Shown piece after piece: positions 33,963-42,135 of a stretch of DNA of 43,599 nucleotides. This stretch comes from Antarctobacter heliothermus (GTDB taxonomy: Bacteria; Pseudomonadota; Alphaproteobacteria; Rhodobacterales; Rhodobacteraceae): contig NZ_FZON01000046.1 in NCBI RefSeq assembly GCF_900188425.1, positions 1 through 43,599 on the forward strand, in the 5' to 3' direction. Below the pieces are notes generated by a model that worked only from the letters and a program-made list of their open reading frames with translations, searched no databases and had not been told where the DNA came from. The translations under genes and the position numbers were made by a program. Each line of letters opens with the position of its first letter. The first letter of the stretch is position 1.

Positions 33963-34145
33963 GAAGTTTCCTCTCTGTCGGTTTTGTTTATGCCAATAGC
34001 AGACCCCGGCGCGTGCCAAGAGTCAAAGCCTGACTGTGCGTTTCCCTCACGGCTGTAACAGGGGGATGAACCCCGGCCCGCTGCTGTGCCGCAACAGCAA
34101 CCGCCATGCTTGACCCCGGACACGCGGCGCGGCATCACTCGGGCC

Positions 34146-34487
34146 ATGGAAATCTACAAGATCCTCCGCGCCGACGAATGGTCGGCCCTGCGCAGCCAAA
34201 AGCAAACCAGCGGCGCGCCGATCGACGTCTCTGACGGATTCATCCACTTTTCCACCGCTGCGCAGGCGCGCGAAACCGCGGCCAAGCATTTCGCCGGGGC
34301 CGACGGGCTGTTCCTGGCCGCGCTGGACAGCGACGCGCTGGGGGAGGCCCTGAAATGGGAGGTGTCGCGCGGCGATGCCCTGTTCCCGCACCTCTACGGC
34401 CCGCTGCGCCTGTCGGACATCCTGTGGTGCCAGCCCTTGCCGCTGGGGGCCGACGGCACCCACGACTTTCCCGCCGGTATTGCATGA
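34146..34487 (+). CDS. DUF952 protein
   Basis: 113 residues. The DUF952 pattern is clear: IYKILRADEWSAL at the start, PIDVSDGFIHFSTAAQARET with the conserved His, then LKWEVSRGDALFPHLYGPLR and the final segment. Proteins of this family are small and cytoplasmic, with unknown biochemical activity. The start is ATG 34146, the frame upstream being unlikely. The stop overlaps the ATG of the next gene (ATGA), and that gene in turn overlaps pyrD, so the three are co-translated. This DUF952-pyrD arrangement suggests but does not prove a link with pyrimidine metabolism. Confidence 0.9.
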   Translation: MEIYKILRADEWSALRSQKQTSGAPIDVSDGFIHFSTAAQARETAAKHFAGADGLFLAALDSDALGEALKWEVSRGDALFPHLYGPLRLSDILWCQPLPLGADGTHDFPAGIA

Positions 34488-34915
34488 CCGGCCACATCGA
34501 CCCGACGCGCGCCCAGTTCGACGCCTTCAAGGCGCTGGACCGGGATGAACCCTGCGAAATGCTGAACCTCGTTCGCTTGCGCGACGCCGCCCAGTACCCC
34601 GAGGGACACGCACAAGCTGGATCAACCCTCACCGGGGCCGAGGCCTATCGCCTCTACGGCAAACACAGCGGCCCGATCTTTGCCCGCGTCGGCGGCGCGA
34701 TTCTCTGGCGTGGCGAGTTTCGCACCACGCTGACCGGCCCGGACGGCGACCAGTGGGACCACGTCTTTGTCGCCCGCTACCCCACCGCGCACGCCTTTCT
34801 GGCCATGGTGACCGACCCGGAGTACCAGCACGCCGTCATCCACCGGCAGGCCGCCGTACAGGACTCGCGCCTGATCCGCTGCGCCCCCGCTTCCGCCGGG
34901 GAGGTCTTTGGATGA
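34484..34915 (+). CDS. DUF1330-like protein
   Basis: 143 residues. The sequence [63 protein letters not shown] matches the DUF1330 / dimeric ferredoxin-like fold. Members are small cytoplasmic proteins of unknown role. The ATG overlaps the DUF952 stop and the TGA overlaps the pyrD ATG, so it is translated in step with both. Confidence 0.88.
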   Translation: MTGHIDPTRAQFDAFKALDRDEPCEMLNLVRLRDAAQYPEGHAQAGSTLTGAEAYRLYGKHSGPIFARVGGAILWRGEFRTTLTGPDGDQWDHVFVARYPTAHAFLAMVTDPEYQHAVIHRQAAVQDSRLIRCAPASAGEVFG

Positions 34916-35970
34916 CCCCGCTGGAACGCCTTGGCCTTGCCGCCCTGCACCGTCTGGACCCGGAAACCGCCCATGGCCTCGCGCTGAAGGCGCTTCAGGC
35001 CGGTGCGGCACACAGCCCCGGCCTTGTGACCTCAAACCGGCTGCGGACCACGCTGGCGGGCCTGCCCCTGCCCAACCCTGTCGGCCTCGCTGCCGGGTTC
35101 GACAAGAACGCCACCGCCCTGCAGGGCCTGTCCCGTGCCGGGTTCGGCTTTGTCGAGGTGGGGGCCGCAACGCCCCGCCCGCAGCCCGGCAACCCACGCC
35201 CGCGCCTGTTCCGCCTGACAGAGGACCGCGCCGCGATCAACCGCTTCGGCTTCAACAACGACGGGATGGAGGCAATCGGCGCGCGGCTGACCACCCGCCC
35301 CCGCGACCTGGTGCTTGGCCTGAACCTGGGTGCCAACAAGGACAGCGACGACCGCGCCGGGGATTTCGCCCGCGTGCTGGCGCACTGCGGCGCCAACGTC
35401 GATTTCGCCACCGTCAATGTCAGCTCTCCCAACACCGAAAAGCTGCGCGACCTGCAAGGCAAGGCCGCGCTCGCCGCTCTGCTGGCGGGCGTCATGCAGG
35501 CGCGTGACTCCTTGGCCACGCCCATCCCGGTCTTCCTGAAAATCGCGCCGGATCTGGACGATGCGGAACTGGCTGACGTCGCAGAGGTCGCGCTGTCCTC
35601 CGGCGTGGCAGGCATCATCGCCACCAACACCACCCTGTCCCGCGCCGGGCTGTCCTCGCGCCACGCGACAGAGGCGGGCGGGCTGTCCGGTGCGCCGCTT
35701 TTTGACCGCTCCACCCGCGTGCTGGCCCAGCTGTCGCACCTGACCGAGGGCGCGCTGCCGCTGATCGGGGTCGGCGGCGTCGGCTCTGCCGAACAGGCCT
35801 ATGAAAAGATTCGCGCGGGTGCCAGCGTGGTGCAGCTTTACACAGCGCTGGTCTACAGCGGCCTCAGCCTCGTGCAGGAGATCGCAGTAGGGCTGGACGC
35901 GCTGCTGGCGCGCGACGGGTTCGACACCGTTGCGCAGGCCGTGGGCAGCGGACGCGGCGCGTGGCTGTGA
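34912..35970 (+). CDS. pyrD: Dihydroorotate dehydrogenase (quinone), class 2
   Basis: 352 residues. It oxidises dihydroorotate to orotate in pyrimidine synthesis, passing electrons to quinone at the inner membrane. The N-terminal amphipathic part ([20 protein letters not shown]) is the class 2 membrane-associated helix. Then come [43 protein letters not shown] with the catalytic Ser nearby, [19 protein letters not shown] and the FMN phosphate site [20 protein letters not shown]. The start is ATG 34912 overlapping the previous stop. It ends before a hairpin that separates it from trpF (convergent). Confidence 0.96.
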   Translation: MTPLERLGLAALHRLDPETAHGLALKALQAGAAHSPGLVTSNRLRTTLAGLPLPNPVGLAAGFDKNATALQGLSRAGFGFVEVGAATPRPQPGNPRPRLFRLTEDRAAINRFGFNNDGMEAIGARLTTRPRDLVLGLNLGANKDSDDRAGDFARVLAHCGANVDFATVNVSSPNTEKLRDLQGKAALAALLAGVMQARDSLATPIPVFLKIAPDLDDAELADVAEVALSSGVAGIIATNTTLSRAGLSSRHATEAGGLSGAPLFDRSTRVLAQLSHLTEGALPLIGVGGVGSAEQAYEKIRAGASVVQLYTALVYSGLSLVQEIAVGLDALLARDGFDTVAQAVGSGRGAWL

Positions 35971-36007
35971 CACCCGCCTGACGGTGCCTTCCTGACCGTG
36001 CCTTATC

Positions 36008-36026
36008 GGCCGCGCGAAACGCGGCC
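36008..36026. terminator. Hairpin between convergent pyrD and trpF
   Basis: GGCCGCG (36008-36014) pairs with CGCGGCC (36020-36026) with a five-base loop. It lies 38 bases after the pyrD stop and directly beyond the trpF stop. No long T-run is present, so it may serve as a weak bidirectional terminator. Confidence 0.5.
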
Positions 36027-36028
36027 CT

Positions 36029-36691
36029 TCACAAGCGCGGCGCGACCTCCGCCACCCGTGCCGCACTCACAAAACCCCGGATCAGGGCCGCGTCCTTGAT
36101 CCCCGGCGCGCTCTCCACGCCGGACGATACATCCACCTGCGTCACACCTGTCATCGCCACGGCGCGCGCCACGTTCTGCGGCGTCAGGCCCCCGGCCAAC
36201 ATCCACGGCCGCGACCAGCGCCGCCCGGCAATCAACCGCCAGTCAAAAGCCAAACCGTTGCCGCCCGGCAGATCCGCCCCCTTGGGCGGCTTGGCATCCA
36301 CCAAAATCTGATCCGCAACCCGCTGATAAATATCCAGCTTGTCCAGATCCGCCGCATCGGCAACGCCAACCGCCTTCATCACCGGCAACCCATAGCGCGC
36401 GCGCACCTCGGCCACCCGCTCCGGCGGCTCTGACCCGTGCAACTGGATCATGTCCAACGGCACCTGCGCGGTGATCTCATCCAACAACGCGTCGGAGGGG
36501 TTCACCACCAGCCCGACCTTGGCCAGCCCCACGGGTGCCCGCACCGCCAGATCGCGCGCCACCGCGACAGAGACATTGCGCGGACTCTTGGGGAAAAACA
36601 CCAACCCCGCATAAGAGGCCCCCGCCGCTGCCACCGCATCGACATCCTCAGGCCGCGTCAGGCCACAGATCTTCACGCGCACGTCCGCCAT
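36029..36691 (-). CDS. trpF: Phosphoribosylanthranilate isomerase
   Basis: 220 residues. It carries out the Amadori rearrangement in tryptophan biosynthesis. The (beta/alpha)8 markers are [20 protein letters not shown] with the catalytic Cys, [70 protein letters not shown] and the phosphate site [15 protein letters not shown] with the catalytic Asp. The start is ATG 36691; an in-frame extension to 36742 runs into a repeat. It is the last gene of the ihfB-lapA-trpF group, separated from lapA by 91 bases that hold the second intergenic repeat. Confidence 0.96.
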   Translation of the reverse strand: MADVRVKICGLTRPEDVDAVAAAGASYAGLVFFPKSPRNVSVAVARDLAVRAPVGLAKVGLVVNPSDALLDEITAQVPLDMIQLHGSEPPERVAEVRARYGLPVMKAVGVADAADLDKLDIYQRVADQILVDAKPPKGADLPGGNGLAFDWRLIAGRRWSRPWMLAGGLTPQNVARAVAMTGVTQVDVSSGVESAPGIKDAALIRGFVSAARVAEVAPRL

Positions 36692-36702
36692 GCAGGCCCC
36701 TG

Positions 36703-36775
36703 CTTCTTCTTTGCAAAAATACCCCGGGGTGAATGCGCCCAAAGGCGCAGAGGGGCAGCGCCCCTCCTCCCCCGG
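36703..36775. repeat. Rhodobacterales intergenic repeat, copy 2, with adjoining hairpins
   Basis: The core 36703-36729 is CTTCTTCT, TTGCAA, AAATA, C, CCCGGGG and agrees with copy 1 at 22 of 27 positions. Beyond it are hairpins GCGCC CAAA GGCGC (36735-36748) and GAGGGGC AGC GCCCCTC (36750-36766), then CCTCCCCC. On the minus strand the core reads CCCCGGGGTATTTTTG, a terminator-like form between lapA and trpF. Confidence 0.6.
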
Positions 36776-36782
36776 CGACGGG

Positions 36783-37142
36783 TCAGCTGGCCTGATCCAG
36801 GATCGCCAGCACCTCGTCCTTGTCCTTGTCGCGCTCGGCCTGCGTCTTCTTCAACTGACGCTCCAGCTTGCGCACCTCGGTCTTCTTGGCAGAGGCCTCG
36901 GCGCGGTACTTGTATTCGCGCAGCCACTCATAGACCTCGCCCAGAACCCACCCCATCACAAGGAATCCCAGCGCCACGGCAAACAGCGGCACCTCGACGG
37001 AAAACGCCAGCCTGTCCATCTGCGGAAGACGCGCCAGCCCCTCGGGCAGCGTGTTCAGCGTCACCCACTGCAAGTTCGCGACACAGACAACCGTCAGAAC
37101 AATGAGCAGGATCGCGTAAAAGGCGTATAGAGCGTAGCGCAT
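36783..37142 (-). CDS. lapA: LapA-domain membrane protein (lipopolysaccharide assembly protein A-like)
   Basis: 119 residues. Two membrane spans (about 1-25 and 52-70) are followed by a long charged coiled coil ([20 protein letters not shown] and [20 protein letters not shown]). This matches the LapA domain, a small inner-membrane component associated with envelope homeostasis. Location directly downstream of ihfB (3 bases) is typical of alphaproteobacteria. The tail lacks the zinc-finger partner LapB, which is a separate protein and is not in view. Confidence 0.88.
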   Translation of the reverse strand: MRYALYAFYAILLIVLTVVCVANLQWVTLNTLPEGLARLPQMDRLAFSVEVPLFAVALGFLVMGWVLGEVYEWLREYKYRAEASAKKTEVRKLERQLKKTQAERDKDKDEVLAILDQAS

Positions 37143-37145
37143 GGA

Positions 37146-37427
37146 TTACTTTCCGTTCAGGCGGTCCCGCAAGAGCTTGCCGGTCTTGAAAAACGGAACG
37201 TGCTTTTCCTCGACCTCGACCGACTCCCCGGTGCGGGGGTTCCGCCCGACGCGCGCGTCCCGCTTCTTGACCGAAAAGGCCCCGAAGCCCCGCAGCTCGA
37301 CCCGGTCGCCCCGGGCCATGGCGTTGGTGATCTCTTCAAAGATCGTGTTCACGATCCTCTCTACGTCACGCTGATACAGATGTGGATTCTCATCCGCAAT
37401 CTTCTGGATCAATTCAGATCTGATCAT
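37146..37427 (-). CDS. ihfB: Integration host factor, beta subunit
   Basis: 93 residues. DNA-bending nucleoid protein, acting as a heterodimer with IHF-alpha. Motifs are [55 protein letters not shown] and the beta-ribbon arm [20 protein letters not shown]. The start MIRSEL at 37427 is the normal one; the frame upstream to 37475 adds 16 residues not found in the family. It heads the lapA-trpF group in the minus direction. In related genomes the gene directly follows rpsA, but here 2.2 kb of secreted-protein genes intervene. Confidence 0.97.
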   Translation of the reverse strand: MIRSELIQKIADENPHLYQRDVERIVNTIFEEITNAMARGDRVELRGFGAFSVKKRDARVGRNPRTGESVEVEEKHVPFFKTGKLLRDRLNGK

Positions 37428-37800
37428 ACCCCACATCCCCCGTGGACTCGGCATTTGCCTTGTACTTTTCCGCAACTATACGCGCCGATAGTGGAAACGG
37501 GAACCGCCTAAGATCGTGAAAAAATCTGGATTCGCAGCAGTTTGCAGGCCAAATCCCGGCCACCGGCGGGAATCCCCGCTGTCCTGCCGGCCTTGGCACG
37601 GCACAACACCACCGCATCAAGGTGTGCGATTCGCCCTGCGCGGCCCATCGGCCAGAGCGTGGCCAGAGCATGGCCAGAGCATTTCCCTCGCATTGTATCC
37701 GTTAGGGGTTGCTCAAGAAATCGCTCTCATAGTCGCCCCAACGATTGACTGAACGGGCCGCCGCCTTGGCTTGTTATCCGTTGCATGGACTGGAGAGAAT
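37428..37800. other. Divergent gap between ihfB and the caspase-like gene, with a triple 11-base repeat
   Basis: 373 bases without a credible gene. At 37650-37682 the unit GGCCAGAGCRT occurs three times in a row (R is G or A). The sequence upstream of ihfB on the minus strand has TATAGT near 37480, but I find no matching -35 at the right distance, so no promoter is claimed. The frames in this stretch are shadows. Confidence 0.5.
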
Positions 37801-38688
37801 TTGACACCCTTCTTTTTTCCGGGCGCGTTGCGCCGGGCCTTGCTGTGCGCCTTGCGCAAACCTGCTGCCTCCGTCGCAACGACCGGCCTGCTCCTGGCCT
37901 GCTATGTTGCCAGCGCAGGCAGCGCACAGGCTGACGACCACATTCTTGCCATTGGCGCCTGTCCGGCCTGGGCTGGCGTGCCGCCGACCGTTTGCGAAAC
38001 CGCCGTGACAGAGGTGACGGCAGCATTGTCTGCGCGTTACGCTGTTCCGGATACACAGGTCCACACTCTGCTGAATGCGCAGGCCACGGTCACAGGTTTT
38101 GTGGACTTTCTGAATGCCCTGCCCGCCATTGCCGCCGATGACCGCGTGTTTCTCTACATTGTCATGCACAACGGCGCCGGTCATCAGGATCGCGCCGCCT
38201 CGGCCAAGGATGACATCCTGGTGTTCTGGTCCGACAGCGACCCGGGCGTGATCGAATTTGCCCTCGCCGAAGGCAAATGGCTCCGCGCCAGCGACTTTGC
38301 CGACGCAATCGGGCAGCTCGGGATGGGGACGCTGGTCGCATTTCTCGAAGATTGCCAATCCGGCGCACTGGGTCTTGAGATCCTGCATGAGACGACCCCG
38401 AAAACCGAACATGTCGCCACCATCGCCTCCGCGCAGGCTGGCCAATACGCGAACCTGACACTGGACTACAAACGACCGCTGTTCAGCAGCCTTCTGGTCG
38501 CCGCGATGGGCGGCCCAAAGGAGACGCTGTCAGAGCTGCTGACCACTGTTTCCGGGCAGGTCACCGACGCCTCGGGACCAATCTGCGCCGCGCACAAGGT
38601 CAAATCATCAACCGCTGGTGGCTTCACGCCCCAATGCCGACAAACCCCCGTCATCCGGGATCCGCAGGCTGTTTTACCCGGCCTTTGA
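37801..38688 (+). CDS. Secreted caspase-fold (clan CD) protein
   Basis: 295 residues from TTG 37801, chosen because GGAGA is 7 bases upstream. A long basic leader and hydrophobic segment end in AGSAQA (residue 44), a probable signal-peptidase site, so the mature protein is periplasmic or secreted. The caspase-like dyad fits: YIVMHNGAGH (His123 or His128) after a beta strand, and LVAFLEDCQSGAL with Cys185 in the usual (D/E)xCxSG form. The strand-helix order (about 45-190) is that of the C13/C14 clan CD peptidases. The remaining 100 residues have no named domain. The usual caspase pocket cannot be read from the sequence. It is transcribed divergently from ihfB and is followed by a gene for a 67-residue exported protein. 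Function is unknown. Confidence 0.72.
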   Translation: MTPFFFPGALRRALLCALRKPAASVATTGLLLACYVASAGSAQADDHILAIGACPAWAGVPPTVCETAVTEVTAALSARYAVPDTQVHTLLNAQATVTGFVDFLNALPAIAADDRVFLYIVMHNGAGHQDRAASAKDDILVFWSDSDPGVIEFALAEGKWLRASDFADAIGQLGMGTLVAFLEDCQSGALGLEILHETTPKTEHVATIASAQAGQYANLTLDYKRPLFSSLLVAAMGGPKETLSELLTTVSGQVTDASGPICAAHKVKSSTAGGFTPQCRQTPVIRDPQAVLPGL

Positions 38689-38788
38689 TCCCGCACCAGA
38701 TGTGGTCACGCCCGCGCGTGACCTCATGCCCGGCCATTCCGGCCTTCTTCGAGCGTCCGTCGCTCATCCCCCAAAGTGGAGAATGACT

Positions 38789-38992
38789 ATGAAATATGCA
38801 ATGGCAGCCGCAATCCTCGCAGCATCGACCCTGTCCGCTCATGCATTCCACATCAGCATCGGTTTTGCCGAGGAAGGCGCAAACGCCGTACTCTGCGTCG
38901 TCAACGATGTGACCGTGCTGGCCGAAAAGGCCGGTGATTGCGATGCCATCGGTGGCGCGACCAGCCATGAGGTGACCCCGGTCGCCAAGTAA
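38789..38992 (+). CDS. Small exported protein with two cysteines
   Basis: 67 residues, too short for confident family assignment. A signal peptide (MKYAMAAAILAASTLSAHA) is clear, leaving a mature chain of about 48 residues with two cysteines (LCVVND ... GDCDAIGG) that may form a disulphide. GTGGAG lies 8 bases before ATG 38789; another ATG (38783) is too close to it. It lies 100 bases beyond the caspase-like gene in the same direction and is followed by a strong hairpin. I do not recognise it. Confidence 0.65.
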   Translation: MKYAMAAAILAASTLSAHAFHISIGFAEEGANAVLCVVNDVTVLAEKAGDCDAIGGATSHEVTPVAK

Positions 38993-39014
38993 GCGCGCCG
39001 CTTTCGTCGCACTT

Positions 39015-39042
39015 CAAGACCCCGCGTCATGGCGGGGTCTTG
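39015..39042 (+). terminator. Hairpin after the small exported-protein gene
   Basis: CAAGACCCCGC and GCGGGGTCTTG form an eleven-base stem with a six-base loop, 22 bases after the stop. TTGT and then a C-run follow, so the U-tract is weak, but the stem is strong. Confidence 0.65.
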
Positions 39043-39157
39043 TCCCCCCCCCCGCAAGGGATCGCCTGCCTCCGGCTATAGCGCGCCTCGCGCCTTGCAC
39101 CGACTGAAACGCCGCGAAGCCCAAACGCCCGATTGACCCTTCCGGGGCCATGCACAC

Positions 39158-39193
39158 CGACACGGGCACCGACACAAGCACCAACACAGGCAC
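39158..39193. repeat. Three copies of a 12-base tandem repeat
   Basis: Units are CGACACGGGCAC, CGACACAAGCAC and CAACACAGGCAC, lying in the gap between the small exported-protein gene and the minus-strand gene at 39230. Nothing suggests that they are coding. They may be a recent slippage event. Confidence 0.55.
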
Positions 39194-39229
39194 CGTCGCC
39201 CCTCAAAACCGACCCCCTGTCGGGTCCTG

Positions 39230-39547
39230 CTACTGGCAGACCGCCGCAAACTCGGTCCAGTCACCATCCGCTTTTTCCGCCGGCTTGAAATAGACCAGCC
39301 GCAGTCCCCCCTCGGCACAGGTCTTGGCGGCCTGTTCCTTGACGTCCTGCGCCGTCCAGGCAGAACCATAACGTCCCCGAAGCTGCTTTTGCCCCTGCAC
39401 CTCGACCCGGCGCATGGTCATCCCTGTGCCGCCTGCGGGCCGGACCTGCGTGACTTCTGTCCCATCGTCAGGGAGCACAATCTGGTCTTGCGCGGCCCCC
39501 GGCCCCGCCAAGATCAGCCCAAAGACCAACAGCACAACATGCTTCAT
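39230..39547 (-). CDS. Small exported hypothetical protein
   Basis: 105 residues with a signal peptide (MKHVVLLVFGLILAGPGAAQ) and a mature domain with two cysteines (KTCAEGG and the final VCQ). The rest is polar, with the segment GRYGSAWTAQDVKEQAAKTC. I do not recognise the family. It lies in the opposite direction to the two preceding small exported genes and immediately downstream of rpsA on the minus strand, with the rpsA terminator between them. Confidence 0.7.
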   Translation of the reverse strand: MKHVVLLVFGLILAGPGAAQDQIVLPDDGTEVTQVRPAGGTGMTMRRVEVQGQKQLRGRYGSAWTAQDVKEQAAKTCAEGGLRLVYFKPAEKADGDWTEFAAVCQ

Positions 39548-39595
39548 TCAGATCCCCTGTCCCAAGCGCCCCCTCGGCGTCCTTGGCACAAAAGC

Positions 39596-39625
39596 AAAAA
39601 GGCCCCGCAAATGCGAGGCCTTTTC
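39596..39625 (-). terminator. Intrinsic terminator of rpsA
   Basis: On the minus strand AAAAGGCCTCGC, ATTT and GCGGGGCCTTTTT form a stem of about eight GC-rich pairs plus A/T pairs, ending in a T-run. It lies 20 bases beyond the rpsA stop. The flanking A and T runs make it usable in both directions. Confidence 0.85.
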
Positions 39626-39645
39626 GATGTCTTCACGGTACGAGA

Positions 39646-41322
39646 TTACTCGTCGCGCTTGAGCGCCGCGCCGAGGATGTCGCCCAGCGACGCACCCGAA
39701 TCGGAGGAACCGAACTGTTCCACGGCTTCTTTCTCTTCGGCGATCTCGCGTGCCTTGATCGACAGACCCAGACGACGGGTCTTGGTGTCGATGTTGGTGA
39801 CGCGCACGTCGACCTTGTCACCGGTCGAGAAACGCTCGGGGCGCTGCTCGGCACGATCACGCGACAGGTCAGAGCGGCGGATGAAGGATTTCATGCCCTC
39901 ATATTCCACCTCGATGCCACCATCCTCGATCGCGGTGACCTCAACGGTCACGATCGAACCGCGGCGCACGCCATCAGCCGCTTCGGCGAACTTGTCGCCG
40001 CCCAGCGCCTTGATCGAGAGCGAGATACGCTCTTTCTCGACGTCCACTTCGGAGACAACCGCCTGAACGATGTCGCCCTTGCGGTATTCCTGAATGGCTT
40101 CTTCGCCACGCTGGTCCCAAGACAGGTCCGAAAGGTGGACCATGCCGTCGATCTCGCCGTCGAGGCCGATGAACAGACCGAATTCGGTGATATTCTTGAC
40201 TTCGCCTTCGACCTGCGTGTTCTCGGGGTGCGTTTCTGCAAACACTTCCCACGGGTTGCGCATGGTCTGCTTGAGACCCAGCGAAACGCGACGCTTGGCA
40301 CCGTCGATTTCCAGCACCATGACGTCCACTTCCTGCGAGGTGGAGACGATCTTGCCGGGGTGCACGTTCTTCTTGGTCCAGGACATCTCGGAGACGTGGA
40401 CCAGACCTTCGACACCGGGCTCCAGCTCAACAAATGCGCCGTAATCGGTGATGTTGGTCACGCGGCCCTTGTGGACCGAGGCCAGCGGATACTTGATCCC
40501 GACCAGATCCCACGGATCTTCCTGCAGCTGCTTCATGCCGAGGCTGATACGGTGGGTTTCCTTGTTGATCTTGATGACCTGCACTTTGACAGTTTCACCG
40601 ATCGACAGGATCTCGGACGGGTGGTTGACCCGGCGCCATGCCATGTCGGTGACGTGCAGCAGGCCGTCAACGCCACCCAGATCGACGAATGCGCCGTACT
40701 CGGTGATGTTCTTGACCACGCCGTCAACCGAATCGCCTTCTTGCAGCTTGCCGATAACCTCGGCGCGCTGCTCGGCACGCGATTCTTCGAGGATCGCGCG
40801 GCGCGACACAACGATGTTGCCCCGGCGACGGTCCATTTTCAGGATCTGGAACGGCTGCTTGAGACCCATCAGCGGGCCGGCGTCGCGCACGGGGCGCACG
40901 TCAACCTGAGAGCCGGGCAGGAACGCAACTGCGCCGCCAAGATCGACAGTAAAGCCGCCTTTGACCCGACCAAAGATCGCACCTTCGACGCGGGCGTCGT
41001 CGGCGTATGCTTTTTCCAGACGGTCCCAGGCTTCTTCGCGGCGGGCCATCTCGCGCGAGATGACGGCTTCGCCACGGGCGTTTTCGGCGGAGCGGAGGTA
41101 AACCTCGACTTCGTCGCCAACTTTGACCTCGGGGTTTTCGCCCGGTTCAGCGAATTCTTTGAGATCGACGCGGCCTTCCATCTTGTAACCGACGTCGATG
41201 ATGGCTTGTCCCGCTTCAATCGCGATGACTTTGCCTTTGACAACCGTACCTTCGTCCGGTGTGTCCATTTCGAGGCTTTCATTAAGGAGGGCCTCGAATT
41301 CCTCCATCGATGCGCTAGGCAT
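39646..41322 (-). CDS. rpsA: 30S ribosomal protein S1
   Basis: 558 residues with six S1-type OB-fold repeats (about 32-100, 115-185, 195-270, 280-355, 365-440 and 455-525). S1 binds the leader of messages and brings them to the small subunit. Repeat hallmarks are EGTVVKGKVIAIEAGQAIID, GRVKGGFTVDL, GVVKNITEYGAFVDLGGVDG, KGRVTNITDYGAFVELEPGV and GEVKNITEFGLFIGLDGEID. The start MPSASMEEFEALLNES is usual (Met6 is also possible). A promoter lies about 180 bases upstream and the leader has no strong ribosome-binding site near the ATG, as is known for rpsA genes that S1 itself regulates. The usual upstream gene cmk is not in this window. Confidence 0.98.
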   Translation of the reverse strand: MPSASMEEFEALLNESLEMDTPDEGTVVKGKVIAIEAGQAIIDVGYKMEGRVDLKEFAEPGENPEVKVGDEVEVYLRSAENARGEAVISREMARREEAWDRLEKAYADDARVEGAIFGRVKGGFTVDLGGAVAFLPGSQVDVRPVRDAGPLMGLKQPFQILKMDRRRGNIVVSRRAILEESRAEQRAEVIGKLQEGDSVDGVVKNITEYGAFVDLGGVDGLLHVTDMAWRRVNHPSEILSIGETVKVQVIKINKETHRISLGMKQLQEDPWDLVGIKYPLASVHKGRVTNITDYGAFVELEPGVEGLVHVSEMSWTKKNVHPGKIVSTSQEVDVMVLEIDGAKRRVSLGLKQTMRNPWEVFAETHPENTQVEGEVKNITEFGLFIGLDGEIDGMVHLSDLSWDQRGEEAIQEYRKGDIVQAVVSEVDVEKERISLSIKALGGDKFAEAADGVRRGSIVTVEVTAIEDGGIEVEYEGMKSFIRRSDLSRDRAEQRPERFSTGDKVDVRVTNIDTKTRRLGLSIKAREIAEEKEAVEQFGSSDSGASLGDILGAALKRDE

Positions 41323-41506
41323 ATGTACTTACAGTCCTTTACAACGGTTTTCTGGCCATGCGGTTGTCTCCGCCGGTCTAGGTGATGTCCGCACTTGCGG
41401 CGAAACGGGTTGGTCAGTGGGCATGCCGCAAAACAAAGAGGGCCGGAAGATGTCCGACCCTGCTCGATCTCTTTGCCGCGGCGATTTTGCCTTGTCGACG
41501 CGCGCG

Positions 41507-41535
41507 GGTATAGATGAGGTTGACGCGGGGATCAA
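41507..41535 (-). promoter_or_regulatory. Predicted promoter of rpsA
   Basis: On the minus strand TTGATC (41535-41530) and TATACC (41512-41507) are separated by 17 bases. Transcription would start near 41500, giving a leader of about 180 bases. The -35 lies in the right arm of a GCGGGG/CCCCGC hairpin (41525-41542). Confidence 0.6.
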
Positions 41536-41714
41536 GCCCCGCAACCCCAAAGCCCCCGCCGGGCCGCGCTGTCCGGGGGTCATGTTCTCCTGACTTGAGC
41601 GATCCCATCGAATCCATGACCCTGAGGGCGGGATCACCCTATCCCAAAGCAGGACGAGTACCGGGTCCGTTTCACCCATCCCCTTTTGCAACGCAAACAT
41701 TTCGGGAGAGGACC

Positions 41715-42110
41715 ATGAAAATCTTGACCACCTTGACCGCGGCCTTGGCCATCTGGACCACCGTCGCGGGCGGCGCGACCGCCCAGAACTGCGACAGCAA
41801 GGGCTCCAACTGGCAGGGGCGCATCGACATCGGCAGCACGATCTACGGCTTTGAACTGCGCCGCCTCACCTGCGCCACGGACAGCATGTGGAACTACTAT
41901 GTCTGGACCACCAGTACCCGCTGGGAAGGCACGGCAACGGTCGACAAGGCCGGCACAAACCTCTCCGTGGTGACTGTCACGGGCGGTCTGGCCGGCTGCT
42001 CGCTGTCCGGCACCTGGTATCCGCGCGACGTCATCAACGCACGCCCATACCGGGGCAACGGATCGGCCAACTGTGGCGGCGGCGGCAGCTGGAGCGCGAA
42101 CATCCGCTAG
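41715..42110 (+). CDS. Exported Cys-rich hypothetical protein
   Basis: 131 residues. A signal peptide (MKILTTLTAALAIWTTVAGG) ends at about ATA-QN. The mature chain has four cysteines (QNCDSKG, RLTCATD, AGCSLSG, ANCGGGG), many Trp and Tyr residues and a glycine-rich C-terminus, so it may be a small disulphide-stabilised beta protein. The ribosome-binding site GGGAGAGGA ends three bases before ATG 41715. It is divergent from rpsA. I do not recognise the family. Confidence 0.75.
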   Translation: MKILTTLTAALAIWTTVAGGATAQNCDSKGSNWQGRIDIGSTIYGFELRRLTCATDSMWNYYVWTTSTRWEGTATVDKAGTNLSVVTVTGGLAGCSLSGTWYPRDVINARPYRGNGSANCGGGGSWSANIR

Positions 42111-42135
42111 GGTCGCCCCCCAGCCCGTCCCTTGG

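Noticed and set aside
34034-34146. A cobalamin-riboswitch-like stretch (AACAGGGGG ... GCCGCAACAGCAA) before the DUF952 gene
   Set aside because: A few core pieces look similar, but the B12 box GCCACTG and the usual paired arms cannot be placed, and the downstream genes have no link to cobalamin. An Rfam model run would settle it.
39583-41385. A 600-codon plus-strand frame opposite rpsA
   Set aside because: It mirrors the six S1 repeats and reads as low-complexity Asp/Phe/Gly sequence; no start signal.
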